This document shows, piece by piece, positions 53,355-64,000 of a DNA stretch of 64,000 nucleotides. Each line of letters starts with the position of its first letter. The first letter of the stretch is position 1. The translations under genes and the position numbers were made by a program. The notes beneath the pieces are model-generated. The model was not told the DNA's origin and did not search any database. It saw nothing but the letters and a program-made list of their open reading frames with translations. The stretch covers positions 1,480,001 to 1,544,000 of the forward strand of contig CM062202.1 of the NCBI GenBank assembly GCA_031216445.1. Direction: 5' to 3'. The DNA comes from Lateolabrax maculatus (lineage: Eukaryota > Chordata > Actinopteri > Acropomatiformes > Lateolabracidae).

Positions 53355-56300
53355 CTGTATTGTATTTTATCATAGTGTTAGTTATATTTTTTTATCTTTC
53401 AGGTATATGTAACAGGCCTAATTTAATCGTTGGGATGTGAGATAACAAAATGGTTCTTCTGGTCTCCTTCACATACAGGGAACGCCACTTTGTAGTTAAT
53501 GTGGACGCCAACTTTTAATCACAGCAAGTTGAACTTGATGTAGCTGCACAGCTTGAAAATAAAGTTTCTTTAAGTTGTTGCCCTTTCACAACAAATCCAA
53601 AAAGAAAACAGCTGGATTGGACTTTTTCCTTCGTTACTTTGAAGAAGAAAAAAGTTTTAGTTAATAGATGAAGTACTGTAGTTAGACATTATAGTGACTG
53701 AAAGCCTTAGAATAACTGTCAATATTAATCAGTGTATTGCCAAATAGCAACATTAGTCCATCTAGGTAGTGTTAAAATACAGTGTATTATAGAAATCTTA
53801 TAACGAGCTGCAGTCGTAATCTGTCGTTAACCAAAAGTGCTAACAGATCCAAAACGATGACTTTCTTTGATGCAACTTCAAAATCAAAAAGTGTTTTCAG
53901 CCCCGCTACATGTGATATTAATGTTTTTGCGTTGCTGCCGTTAAGCTTACGTCTGAAAATAAGCTTCATTTAAAGTCAATCAGCTTTAAAACAACATTTA
54001 CTCCGTTTGGATTTGAATATGTGTTTGCGATAATCAGTTGTACAGCTCTGTGTCCCTTCATCAAACATTAATCTCTCCATCTTGAGGTTTTTTTATTTCC
54101 TTACATAGGAATTTAAATCCTGGATAAACTCTCCAGTCCATGATATTCGTAAAGGTTTTCCTCTCCGTTTCTCTTCCCTCCTTCTCTCATCCCTCTCTCT
54201 CCATTTAAATAAGACCTCGTTTTGTGAATGTGAGCATCTGCGAAAAGACAAGACAAAAACACAAGTTAAACTTACGTGTGTGCTTAATGTTAAAATCTCT
54301 CTTGAAGTATGTGTATAATTGAAAACAGCAATATGTAAACAGCGTACCTATCTCTGTGTGGAAATGGTCCCTGTGTTAATGTCTCTTTACACTCTGTAAG
54401 CACACTAATACAGAGAGATGAACACGCTCACACTCTGATGGCCGAGGCTGCCGGGGACGAGACGCTCGCAACTACCAAACAACAAATGTTGGCACGCTTT
54501 CAGGCTGAGGAGATAACCAGACAAGTGAAAAGAAACCAGTCTGTGGAGGTACATTTACACCTTAGTGACCGGTAGATTCAAAAGGTCAAGAGCCAGTGAT
54601 TGTTTTGTTGTGATTTTTCACTTTTTCTTTCGGCAAAGTGGCCACAGCAGCAAGTTAATATACAGTTAACTTTACACAAAAACAAATAGTATGTAAACCA
54701 AACTTTGGATCCTCAGTTTATCCTCAGTTTATGACCATGAGTCAACATTCACATTTATTCAGACAGATGTATTTTGTTTCACAACTCCAGAAAGACTGAT
54801 TATACTTGAATTTTGTATTTTTTAGGACGTAACATACAGATCTTAGAGATCCAACTGCAAGGTACCAAAGCTGTAAAACCCTATCCATCTGTCTGTATCA
54901 GTGTAAACTAACAAATTCTGAGTTGTAATCTTTTTTATAGAATTTTATGTTTTATGATTTGACAATTATCTAGTTGGTTGGTTTATATGCAGATGGCACA
55001 TTTCTCCAGTTTTTAAAGAAAAGTTACCCGAACATTCACTTTCTTGTAAAAAATAAAGAGAAAACAACATTGAAATTTTGATAAAATCCCAAAATTGGTT
55101 CTTGAGTTTTGAAATCCACCTGAAACTTCACTCTGGTTGTGTCTATGTAGATTCAGAGTTCAGAGTGACAGTAAAAAACTGGCACACTGAACTTTGTTGT
55201 TGGTTTGCTGAGTATTTCTCTCATTTAAACTTTGTGCTCTGCAGCCTCGGCTAAAGGAAACATTTTGTGGTTCCTCCTGCACACTGCTGTTGATAATTGT
55301 TGTTTTTGTGCCCGTGGAATCAGCTTCAACATTATACTAATGATAACTACAGCGCATCAGGTGTTCAGTTTAGCTCAACCAGCTGCAGAGTTTAGTCAGG
55401 CTGTGATCGAACAAAAGCTTTTCATCCTCGCTTAAACTCAAAGCTTAGCTCTGAGCGTCGCTGCTACATAAGACAGCGAAAGATAAAATGGTGCAAGTAG
55501 CCCTTCACCCAACTCGTAAGCTTTGTTACCAGTTGTAGGTTGAGTTATGTGACGTCCTGATAGGTGAACAGAGCACTGATCAGTTTAGCATTTTGGACAC
55601 AATTTACTGTCCTGGTAGCACTTATGTTGACGTGTTTTTGGCCCAACAGTCTGTAGTTCAGCTGGTTTAATTAGCTTGTTAAGGTGAAGGTCACAGCTAA
55701 ATGACAAGAACTGGGGGAAAGGCCTGGTTAGTGATCCAATCCAGTTCCTCCCTTTCTTGAATTCGGTAAAGTAGCTTTCCAGGGATGAACATTTCCTTAA
55801 AAATGGAATTTCCTGAAAACTGCAGTCTGTTTTGGGAAACTGCAACAAATGTCCTTCAGGTAGCTTGGACTACTTTGGCACAATTGCCCAAAATTCATTG
55901 TTGCACGATGTCCCTGCAAATTCCAGCTTTGTTCAGGGATGAGATGAATTTGAAATTGTGTACACAGCGGACCTTGGCATTCTCCTAAAGGCTCACAGTT
56001 AATTAAATAAAAATAAATAAAATGAACTTGACGTCAACGGTTATCGAACCAAGAAATTCAGATTTTCCATGTCTGTGTAACTGAAGTCAGACTTAAACTC
56101 CACTTGGAAATGTTCTGGAAGACAATTTCTTGAACATGTGAGAAGCTTGATGTCACGTTAACACGGTATGCAGATGACTCACTGCTTTACCTCCCTATAT
56201 TCATGCTATCGGCTACGTTCCCCTGCCATCCCATCCAAACCTGAACAAAAGAGCCTGATGTACTGAAGTATCTTCACACGTTGTAGTTTACATCTGTTTA

Positions 56301-57418
56301 TAATTTCACACACAGGAAATGTTTTGCTACAAATGCACTGTTGCAGCACGCCATTCAATGCTAAAGCTCCACAGCGTCGGGATCTGCAGACTCCTTCATT
56401 CTAAGTGAACATAGACTTCAGTGGACCACAGTGATGGTGAGGTTTGTCTTTGTACAGTAAACGTACAGTACAGTCAATATGTCCCAGTGAAGCCTCTGTT
56501 GTTTGAACAGTGTTCTTATGCTGTGTAAATGTGGAGCTTTCTCTGGTTATGACTAAGTGTCACTAGTGACTAGTCTCACAACAAAGAAAATGTTACATAA
56601 GCTTTCCTCATTACATATTCACTATTTATTTTGATCCATTTAAAGGATTACACTGGTTTTGCCTGTTTTGGCTCTTACACTACAAACTACTGGCTTATTT
56701 TCTGCTGACTCATATCCTTAAAATTCTTTCAAATTTCAGATTTATTTCCTTGTTTCCAGCAAGCCTTTGGTTCCAGGTCATTTGTAAGAAAATTAAAGCG
56801 AAACCTTTATGTCAAAATTTAATAATTTAAATATTTGTCTCAACTCCACCTGGTGACGTATTCAAGAACTCCAAGACAAGTCTGCAGAGCCACCCAACAT
56901 ATTATTTTAATCTAATGTGATTTGTAGTTGAGAGGCTTAAACATTCAAAATCACTGGTTTTGTCCTTTAAATCCTCTATAATATCGATCGGTGTATGTGT
57001 CTGAGAATATAATGTTGAACTCATTCTCATAGAAACTAACTCAGCACTGGTTGTTTTAACATTAATAAGTCTTAAGAATATACAGTATATAGCCTATATT
57101 TTGATAACTTCACTAAGTGTACTTTTTGTTCTCCGGTTTTGTATTGTGTGTGTGTTACTTTGTGCTTGGTTACAGTCCGTGTGTGTGAGTAACTCCTGTT
57201 TTTAAAATTGTGTGAAGCTGACGGATGTTAAAGGGGAAACAGGGGAGAACGAGCATCGGACATCCTCATCCTAACAGATACTCACTGCATGCTCTCTCTC
57301 TCTCTCTGTAACTTTCTCTCTCAGTATTTTCTGATTTGGGTTTTTCGATATGTGTATCTTCTCTTTCTCATCAGCATGGAAATGCTTCTAATAATTACAG
57401 TGACAACTGTATGAATAT

Positions 57419-57424
57419 AATAAA
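57419..57424 (+). promoter_or_regulatory. Candidate distal clip3 polyadenylation signal
   Basis: AATAAA followed within about 15 bases by TTGATGTTGTTTTTCT, a typical downstream GU-rich element. Confidence 0.5.
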
Positions 57425-57524
57425 GAATTTGATGTTGTTTTTCTACCTCTCCTGTCCGTTGCTTTTACTCACAGAAGACTTTTGGAGGTTATATTTTAAT
57501 CACACCAACAGTTAGGTATAATGA

Positions 57525-58260
57525 AGTCTGTTTTTAAAGCTTTATCCATCCTTTCATACACTATTGTGATTGAGCAATTTTCCTTTGACATCATTTATAT
57601 GTGATTTCCAGCATAATTGGTGTGAATGCTGAAGGCACAACATATGTATTATTCAACATTCAAATCCCATTAATACTTATTAAAATATTCAACTTTGTTT
57701 AAAACTTAATTATAATGAAAGTCAATGAGCAAAACATTCAGAACCATTCATCTTCAAAGTCTTCCAAATCCTTCATACTTTCACGTAAAAACGTCATTCT
57801 AACATTAAAATGAACAACACTTTGGACATTCATAAATTCAACTCTTTTATATCATTCATACTTTTTACACAACCTCCTTTCAAAAATCATGAAAATTTCA
57901 GCCCTTCTGACATTTTTCCATGAGTGTGTGTGGTGGAATGGTCAAAGCTACAGTGGAGGACCTACCTGGTCGAGTGGGGAGGAGATGGAAACTCAACTCA
58001 AAATTTCTACTGAAATTGCTCCCAGTGCCACAATTTTCACTCCTCATACGTGATTTTACATCAGAACGTATGAAAATTTGTTACAGTTGCAGAAATGTTG
58101 CCACGGTAGCAATCGGACCTAAACTTTTGGCTCTACGACTCCTCAAGTGACAGGTGTACCAGCCAAGAGCTGCATATACTGCAATGTTAACTGAGACCAG
58201 GAAGTAGAGGAGGGGAAAAGTGCTGTGGGCATCACCATGGCAACCACTGACTGCAGCCTG
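57525..58260. repeat. Interspersed repeat-like region left of the minisatellite
   Basis: Rich in CATTCATACTTT- and TTCAACTTT-type motifs that recur at 58.4 and 63.8 kb. The part at about 57925-58260 resembles a transposon end region but I cannot name it. No gene seen. Confidence 0.45.
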
Positions 58261-58291
<31 letters not shown>

Positions 58292-58382
58292 TACACACAC
58301 ACACACACACAGACACAGACACACACAGACATACACACACACACACAGACACACACAGACATACACACACACACACAGACAC
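58261..58382. repeat. (CA)n microsatellite with ACAGACATAC interruptions
   Basis: Blocks of CA units separated by CAGACATA and CAGACACAGA. The same CA-then-CAGGATTTTT arrangement recurs near 63960. Confidence 0.95.
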
Positions 58383-58430
58383 AGGATTTTTACATTTTTA
58401 AACTTTTTCAAGCATTTTTCAAGTCTAATC

Positions 58431-58562
58431 TGCTCATTCATACTTTCAGGTGTAAACTCTAATCAAACCAGAAAATCTTGAAGATCTTTTATACATTCTC
58501 ACTTTTATTCAACTTTTATCTCCCATTCATAATATTTAGACCATTTCCCACTTTTCTTACTA
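58431..58562 (+). repeat. Left copy of the repeat flanking the minisatellite
   Basis: CATTCATACTTTCAGGTGT, then TCAAACCAGAAAA, TTTTATTCAACTTTTA and CTCCCATTCATAATATTTA recur in the same order and strand at about 63758-63886. Confidence 0.85.
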
Positions 58563-58667
58563 ATTCATACTCCCTCCAGCTCCTTCAACCAAATTCAATC
58601 CAGCAGTCCAGTTTAGCGCCAGCCTTTTAACAAACATTCAACTATTCCACATCTTTCACATCACATC

Positions 58668-61600
58668 TTTGTTGTTTTTTTGTTGTTTATAGTGTTGTTT
58701 TTGTCATTTTTTTGTTGTTTTTTGTTGTTTTTGTTGTTTATAGTGTAGTTTTCTGTTGTTTATAGTGTCGTTTTTCGTTGTTTTTGTTGTTTTTTGCCGT
58801 TTTTGCTGTTTATAGTGTCGTTTTTTGTCGTTTTTTGGTCGTTTTTGTTGTTTATAGTGTCGTTTTTTTGTTGTTTTTTGCCGTTTTTGCTGTTTATAGT
58901 GTCGTTTTTTGGTCGTTTTTGTTGTTTATAGTGTCGTTTTTTTGTTGTTTGGTGTCTTTTTTTGTTGTTTTTGTTGTTTATAGTGTCGTTTTTGTTGTTT
59001 TTTTGTTGTTTATAGTGTTGTTTTTTGTTGTTTGTGTTGTTTTTTGTTGTTTGTGTTGTTTTTAGTCGTTTTTGTTGTTTATAGTGTTGTTTTTGTTGTT
59101 TATAGTGTTGTTTTCGTCGTTTTTTGTCGTTTTTGTAGTTTTTTGGTCGTTTTATGTTGTTTATAGTGTCATTTTGTCGTGTTTTTCATCGTTTTTGTTG
59201 TTTATAGTGTTGTTTCTTGTTGTTATTTTGTTGTTTATAGTGTCGTTTTTTGTTGTTTCTTGTCGTTTTTGTTGTTTATAGTGTCTTTTGTTGTTTTTCA
59301 TCGTTTTTGTGTAGTTTTTGTTGTTTTTCTGTCGTTTGTTGTTGTTAATAGTGTCTTTTTTTGTCGTTTTTGTTTTTTGTGTCGTTTTTTGTTGTTTATA
59401 GTGTAGTTTTTGTTTTTTTGTTGTTTTTGTTGTTTATAGTGTTGTTTTGTTGTGGTGTTTTGTCGTTTTTGTTCTTTAAAGTGTCGTTTTTTTGTCGTTT
59501 TTGATGTTTAAAGTGACGTTTTTGCTGTTTTTTCATCATTTTTGTTGTTTATAGTGTCGTTTTTTATTGTTTTTGCTGTGTATAGTGTCGTTTTTGTTGT
59601 TTATAGTGTCGTTTTTGTTGTTTTTTAGTCATTTTTGTCGTTTATAGTGTTGTTTTTATTGTTTTTGTTGTTTATAGTGTCGTTTAGTTGTTTAAAGTGA
59701 CGTTTTTGTTGTTTTTTCGTTTGTTTTTGTTTATAGTATCGTTTTTGTTGTTTATAGTGCCGTTTTTGTTGTTTTGTTGTTGTTTAGTGTTGTTTTTTGT
59801 TGTTTATAGTGTCGTTTTTGTTGTTTTTTCGTCGTTTTTGTTTATAGTGTCGTTTTTGTTGTTAATAGTGCCGTTTTTGTTGTTTTGTTGTTGTTTTTTC
59901 GTCGTTTTTGTTCATAGTGTCGTTTTTGTTGTTTTTTTCGTCGTTTTGTTGTTTATAGTGTCGTTTTTTGTTGTTTATAGTGTCGTTTTTGGTTTTTTTT
60001 CGTCGTTTTTGTTGTTTATAGTGTCGTTTTTGTTGTTTATAGTGCTGTTTTTGTTGTTTTGTTGTTGTTTAGTGTTGTTTTTTGTTGTTCATAGTGTCAT
60101 TTTTGTTGTTTGTTCGTCGTTTTTGTTGTTTATAGTGTCGTTTTTTCATCGCTTTTGTTTTTTTTCGTCGTTTTGTTGTTTGTAGTGTCGTTTTTTGTTG
60201 TTCATAGTGTCGTTTTTGTTGTTTTTTCGTCGTTTTTGTTGTTTATAGTGTTTTTTTTGTTGTTTAAAGTGTCGTTTTTGTTGTTTTTCGTTTGTTTTTG
60301 TTGTTTAAAGTGTCGTTTTTGTTGTTTATAGTGTCGTTTTTGGGTTTTTTTCGTCGTTTTTGTTGTTTATAGTGTCGTTTTTGTTGTTTATAGTGCTGTT
60401 TTTGTTGTTTTGTTGTTGTTTAGTGTTGTTTTTTGTTGTTCATAGTGTCATTTTTGTTGTTTGTTCGTCGTTTTTGTTGTTTATAGTGTCGTTTTTTCAT
60501 CGTTTTTGTTTTTTTTCGTTGTTTTGTTGTTTGTAGTGTCGTTTTTTGTTGTTCATAGTGTCGTTTTTGTTGTTTTTTCGTCGTTTTTGTTGTTTATAGT
60601 GTTTTTTTTGTTGTTTAAAGTGTCGTTTTTGTTGTTTTTCGTTTGTTTTTGTTGTTTAAAGTGTCGTTTTTGTTGTTTATAGTGCCGTTTTTGTTGTTTA
60701 TAGTGCCGTTTTTGTTGTTTAAAGTGTCGTCTTTGTTGTTTTTCATTTGTTTTTGTTGTTTATAGTGTCGTTTTTTGTTGTTTAAAGTGTCGTTTTTGTT
60801 GTTTTTTCATTTGTTTTTGTTGTTTAAAGTGTCGTTTTTGTTGTTTTTTCATTTGTTTTTGTTGTTTATAGTGTCGTTTTTGTTGTTTTTTCGTCGTTTT
60901 TGGTGTTTATAGTGTCGTTTTTTGTTGTTCATAGTGTCGTTTTTGTTGTTTTTTCGTCGTTTTTATTGTTTATAGTGTCGTTTTTTCATCTTTTTGTTTT
61001 TTTCGTTGTTTTGTTTATAGTGTCGTTTTTTGTTGTTTATAGTGTCGTTTTTGTTGTTCTTTTGTCGTTTTTGTTATTTATAGTGTCGTTTTTTGTTGTT
61101 TATAGTGTCGTTTTTGTTGTTTTTTTGGTCGTTTTTGTTGTTTACAGTGTCGTTTTTGTTGTTTATAGTGTTGTTTTTGTCTTTTTTTGTCATTTTTGTT
61201 TTTTTGTCGTTTTTTGTCGTTTTTTGTTGTTTATAGTGTCGTTTTTTGTTGTTTGTGTTGTTTTTAGTCGTTTTTTGGTCATTTTTGTTGTTTATAGTGT
61301 TGTTTTTTGTCTTTTTTGTCGTTTTTGTGGTTTATAGTGTAGTTTTTTTGTCGTTTTTGTGGTTTATAGTGTCGTTTTTTGTTGTTTATAGTGTCGTTTT
61401 TGTTATTTATAGTGTCGTTTTTTGTTGTTTATAGTGTCGTTTTTGTTGTTTTTTTGGTCGTTTTTGTTGTTTACAGTGTCGTTTTTGTTGTTTACAGTGT
61501 CGTTTTTGTTGTTTATAGTGTTGTTTTTGTCTTTTTTTGTCATTTTTGTTGTTTTTTGTTGTTTTTTTCGTCGTTTTTTGTTGTTTATAGTGTCGTTTTG

Positions 61601-63221
61601 TCGTTTTTTGTCGTTTTGTCGTTTATAGTGTCGTTTTGTCGTTTTTTTGGTCGTTTTTGTTGTTTATAGTGTCGTTTTTTGTTGTTTGTGTTGTTTTTAG
61701 TCGTTTTTTGGTCATTTTTGTTGTTTATAGTGTTGTTTTTTGTCTTTTTTGTCGTTTTTGTGGTTTATAGTGTAGTTTTTTTGTCGTTTTTGTGGTTTAT
61801 AGTGTCGTTTTTTGTTGTTTATAGTGTCGTTTTTGTTATTTATAGTGTCGTTTTTTGTTGTTTATAGTGTCGTTTTTGTTGTTTTTTTGGTCGTTTTTGT
61901 TGTTTACAGTGTCGTTTTTGTTGTTTACAGTGTCGTTTTTGTTGTTTATAGTGTTGTTTTTGTCTTTTTTTGTCATTTTTGTTGTTTTTTGTTGTTTTTT
62001 TCGTCGTTTTTTGTTGTTTATAGTGTCGTTTTGTCGTTTTTTGTCGTTTTGTCGTTTATAGTGTCGTTTTGTCGTTTTTTTGGTCGTTTTTGTTGTTTAT
62101 AGTGTTGTTTTTTGTTGTTTGTGTTGTTTTTAGTCGTTTTTGTCGTTTTTTGGTCATTTTTGTTGTTTATAGTGTTGTTTTTTGTCTTTTTTGTCGTCTT
62201 TGTGGTTTATAGTGCCGTTTTTGTTGTTTTGTTGTTGTTTTTTTTGTCGTTTTTGTTGTTCATAGTGTCGTTTTTTCATCGTTTTTGTTTTTTTTCGTCG
62301 TTTTGTTGTTTATAGTGTCGTTTTTTGTTGTTTAAAGTGTCGTTTTTTGTTGTTTAAAGTGTCGTTTTTGTTGTTTTTTCGTTTGTTTTTGTTGTTTATA
62401 GTGTCGTTTTTGTTGTTTATAGTGCCGTTTTTGTTGTTTAAAGTGTCGTTTTTGTTGTTTTTTCATTTGTTTTTGTTGTTTATAGTGTCGTTTTTGTTGT
62501 TTATAGTGCCGTTTTTGTTGTTTTGTTGTTTATAGTGTCGTTTTTGTTGTTTTTCGTCGTTTTTGGTGTTTATAGTGTCGTTTTTGTTGTTTATAGTGCC
62601 GTTTTTGTTGTTTTGTTGTTGTTTAGTGTTGTTTTTTGTTGTTCATAGTGTCGTTTTTTGTTGTTCATAGTGTCGTTTTTGTTGTTTTTTCGTCGTTTTT
62701 GTTGTTTATAGTGTCGTTTTTTCATCGTTTTTGTTTTTTTCGTCGTTTTGTTTATAGTGTCGTTTTTTGTTGTTTATAGTGTCGTTTTTGTTGTTCTTTT
62801 GTCGTTTTTGTTATTTATAGTGTCGTTTTTTGTTGTTTATAGTGTCGTTTTTGTTGTTTTTTTGGTCATTTTTGTTGTTTACAGTGTTGTTTTTGTTGTT
62901 TATAGTGTTTTTTTGTCTTTTTTGTCATCTTTGTTGTTTTTTGTCGTTTTTTTGTCGTTTTTTTGTCGTTTTTTGTTGTTTATAGTGTCGTTTTTTGTTG
63001 TTTGTGTTGTTTTTAGTCGTTTTTGGGTCATTTTTGTTGTTTATAGTGTTGTTTTTTGTATTTTTTGTCGTTTTTGTGGTTTATAGTGTCGTTTTTTGTC
63101 GTTTTTGTTATTTTTTTGGTCGTTTTGTGTTGTTTTTTGTCAATTTTTTCGTCGTTTGTTGTTGTTTATAGTGTCGTTTTTTGTTGTTTTTGGTCGTTTT
63201 GTATTCGTTTTTGTTGTTTGT
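58668..63221. repeat. T/G-rich minisatellite array (about 4.6 kb)
   Basis: Tandem variants of a roughly 21-base unit, GTTGTTTATAGTGTCGTTTTT, with indels in the T runs. Higher-order copies exist: about 59988-60335 repeats at +351, and about 61240-61672 repeats at +433, nearly identically. A segment near 61010-61160 recurs near 62750-62880. Many hydrophobic open frames (Phe/Val/Tyr-rich) come from the unit and are not genes. Confidence 0.97.
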
Positions 63222-63446
63222 TTAACCCTTGTGTTGTCCTCTGGGTCAAGGTGACCCGGTGGCCGAAAATGTCCTTCTGTGTATGTAAATGTTGTTATGC
63301 ATGACATTTGTGATTCTTGAAGCGGTTATCTTTTGTTTTTAGTTTGTTTCTTGACAATAGGAACAGAGTAAGAAACAGAATAAAGGAAAAGGATGACACA
63401 AACATATGATACATCACCTCGACCCAGAGGACAACACAAGGGTTAA
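63222..63446. mobile_element. piggyBac-type MITE with TTAA target duplication
   Basis: The element at 63226-63442 is 217 bp with perfect 22-bp terminal inverted repeats (CCCTTGTGTTGTCCTCTGGG and two more bases at each end). It is flanked by TTAA at 63222-63225 and 63443-63446, the piggyBac target duplication. It has no coding capacity, so any movement needs a transposase in trans. The minisatellite continues on both sides, so the element inserted into the array. Confidence 0.92.
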
Positions 63447-63540
63447 AGTGTTGTTTTTTGGTCGTTTGTATTGTTTTTTTGTCATTTTTTGTTGTTTATA
63501 GTGTTGTTTTGTTGTGTTTTTTGTCGTTTTTGTTGTTTGT
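63447..63540. repeat. Continuation of the T/G-rich minisatellite
   Basis: Same unit type (GTTGTTTATAGTGTTGTTTT) resuming right of the MITE, then ending at a CTGACCAAGGACTGAGAC repeat. Confidence 0.92.
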
Positions 63541-64000
63541 CTGACCAAGGACTGAGACGGCAGTTGGATGTGACAAACAGACACACACACACACACACAC
63601 ACACAGGAGTCTGCCAATTTTTAGATTTTTTCAAGCAATATGTGTATGAGCTTGGGTTAGATATCTTACTCTCATGTTAACCTCCATAAAACAATCAGTC
63701 TGTCCAAGGACTGAGACAGCAGTTAACAGCAGTTGGTGGGTGTGACAATCACATACATACTCATATTCATACTTTCAGGTGTGGACTCTATTCTATTCAA
63801 ACCAGAAAAAATGTGTACATTATTCATACATTTTCAGTTTTATTCAACTTTTAACTCCCATTCATAATATTTACACCATTTACCAATTTTACAGTGTAGT
63901 CTGACCAAGGACTGAGACGGCAGTTAACAGCAGTTGGTGGATGTGACAAACAGACACACACACACACACACAGGATTTTTAAATTTGTTGAGTTTTTTAA
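63541..64000 (+). repeat. Tandem-like CTGACCAAGGACTGAGAC repeat family with CA runs
   Basis: Three copies of (T)CTG(A/T)CCAAGGACTGAGAC begin at about 63541, 63700 and 63901. Each is followed by GGCAGTT, TGTGACAA and usually a CA run. Between the second and third lies the right copy of the flanking repeat (about 63758-63886). The window ends inside this region. Confidence 0.85.

Larger units (their letters stand above)
51996..57424 (+). other. clip3: Probable clip3 3' UTR and downstream region
   Basis: AT-rich, with no other recognised gene. An AATAAA at 57419-57424 followed by a T/G-rich stretch is a good distal poly(A) signal, giving a 3' UTR of up to about 5.4 kb. An earlier AATAAA lies near 53559. 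The part at 53093-53354 is an in-phase possible alternative last exon. Confidence 0.5.

Noticed and set aside
58778..63304. Many hydrophobic open frames (FVVYSVVF, LLFIVSF type) resembling membrane proteins
   Set aside because: They are translations of the T/G-rich minisatellite unit in several frames, repeat with the array period and have no splice or promoter context.
58261..64000. Tandem repeats considered as a CRISPR array
   Set aside because: Units are directly adjacent or differ by T-run length, with no unique spacers and no cas genes, in a vertebrate genome.
1..64000. tRNA, rRNA or snRNA genes
   Set aside because: No A/B-box pair with a cloverleaf, nor rRNA or snRNA core motif, was recognised by eye. 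A covariance-model search would be needed to exclude small ones.

Overview
The window is vertebrate nuclear DNA, almost certainly from a teleost fish. The genes have many short exons with GT-AG introns. Long CA/TG microsatellites are scattered throughout. One gene carries the fish-expanded FISNA module of NLR immune receptors, and several interspersed repeats match families I know from teleosts. There is no sign of bacterial gene organisation. Exon borders below were placed by hand from splice consensus, reading-frame phase and remembered family sequences. No alignment was run.

Layout: (1) 1-1613 holds intergenic DNA and the timm50 3' UTR. (2) 1614-29182, minus strand, is timm50, the mitochondrial TIM23 presequence receptor. 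Eleven coding exons join in phase into a 392-residue protein, spread over introns of up to about 8.6 kb that are full of microsatellites, purine tracts and interspersed repeats. Its GC-rich first exon and promoter lie at about 28.8-29.3 kb. (3) 30659-32933, plus strand, is a six-exon, still-open reading frame for only the N-terminal and FISNA part of an NLRC3-like NLR. NACHT and LRRs are absent. (4) 34904-36645, minus strand, is a single coding exon for a 579-residue TRIM protein (RING, B-boxes, coiled coil, PRY-SPRY), with a 5' UTR intron reaching 37569. (5) 38216-57430, plus strand, is clip3 (CLIPR-59): one non-coding first exon, 13 coding exons giving 628 residues, and a long 3' UTR. (6) 57.5-64.0 kb is repeat DNA, dominated by a roughly 4.6-kb T/G-rich minisatellite array with higher-order duplications. 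A 217-bp piggyBac-type MITE is inserted in the array.

The outer genes, timm50 and clip3, are conserved single-copy cell-biology genes. The two between them belong to rapidly evolving innate-immunity families (NLR and TRIM) and are arranged tail to tail. This looks like a small immune-gene insertion. No cooperation between the four genes can be read from the sequence.

The most interesting leads are: the open, NACHT-less FISNA gene; an apparent insertion in the last part of the TRIM SPRY domain; timm50 splice sites, including that of a 22-nt micro-exon, lying directly beside long CA/UG repeats; a duplicated splice donor and an in-phase possible alternative last exon in clip3; a perfect 19-bp palindrome near the timm50 promoter; and the hierarchical minisatellite with its nested MITE.
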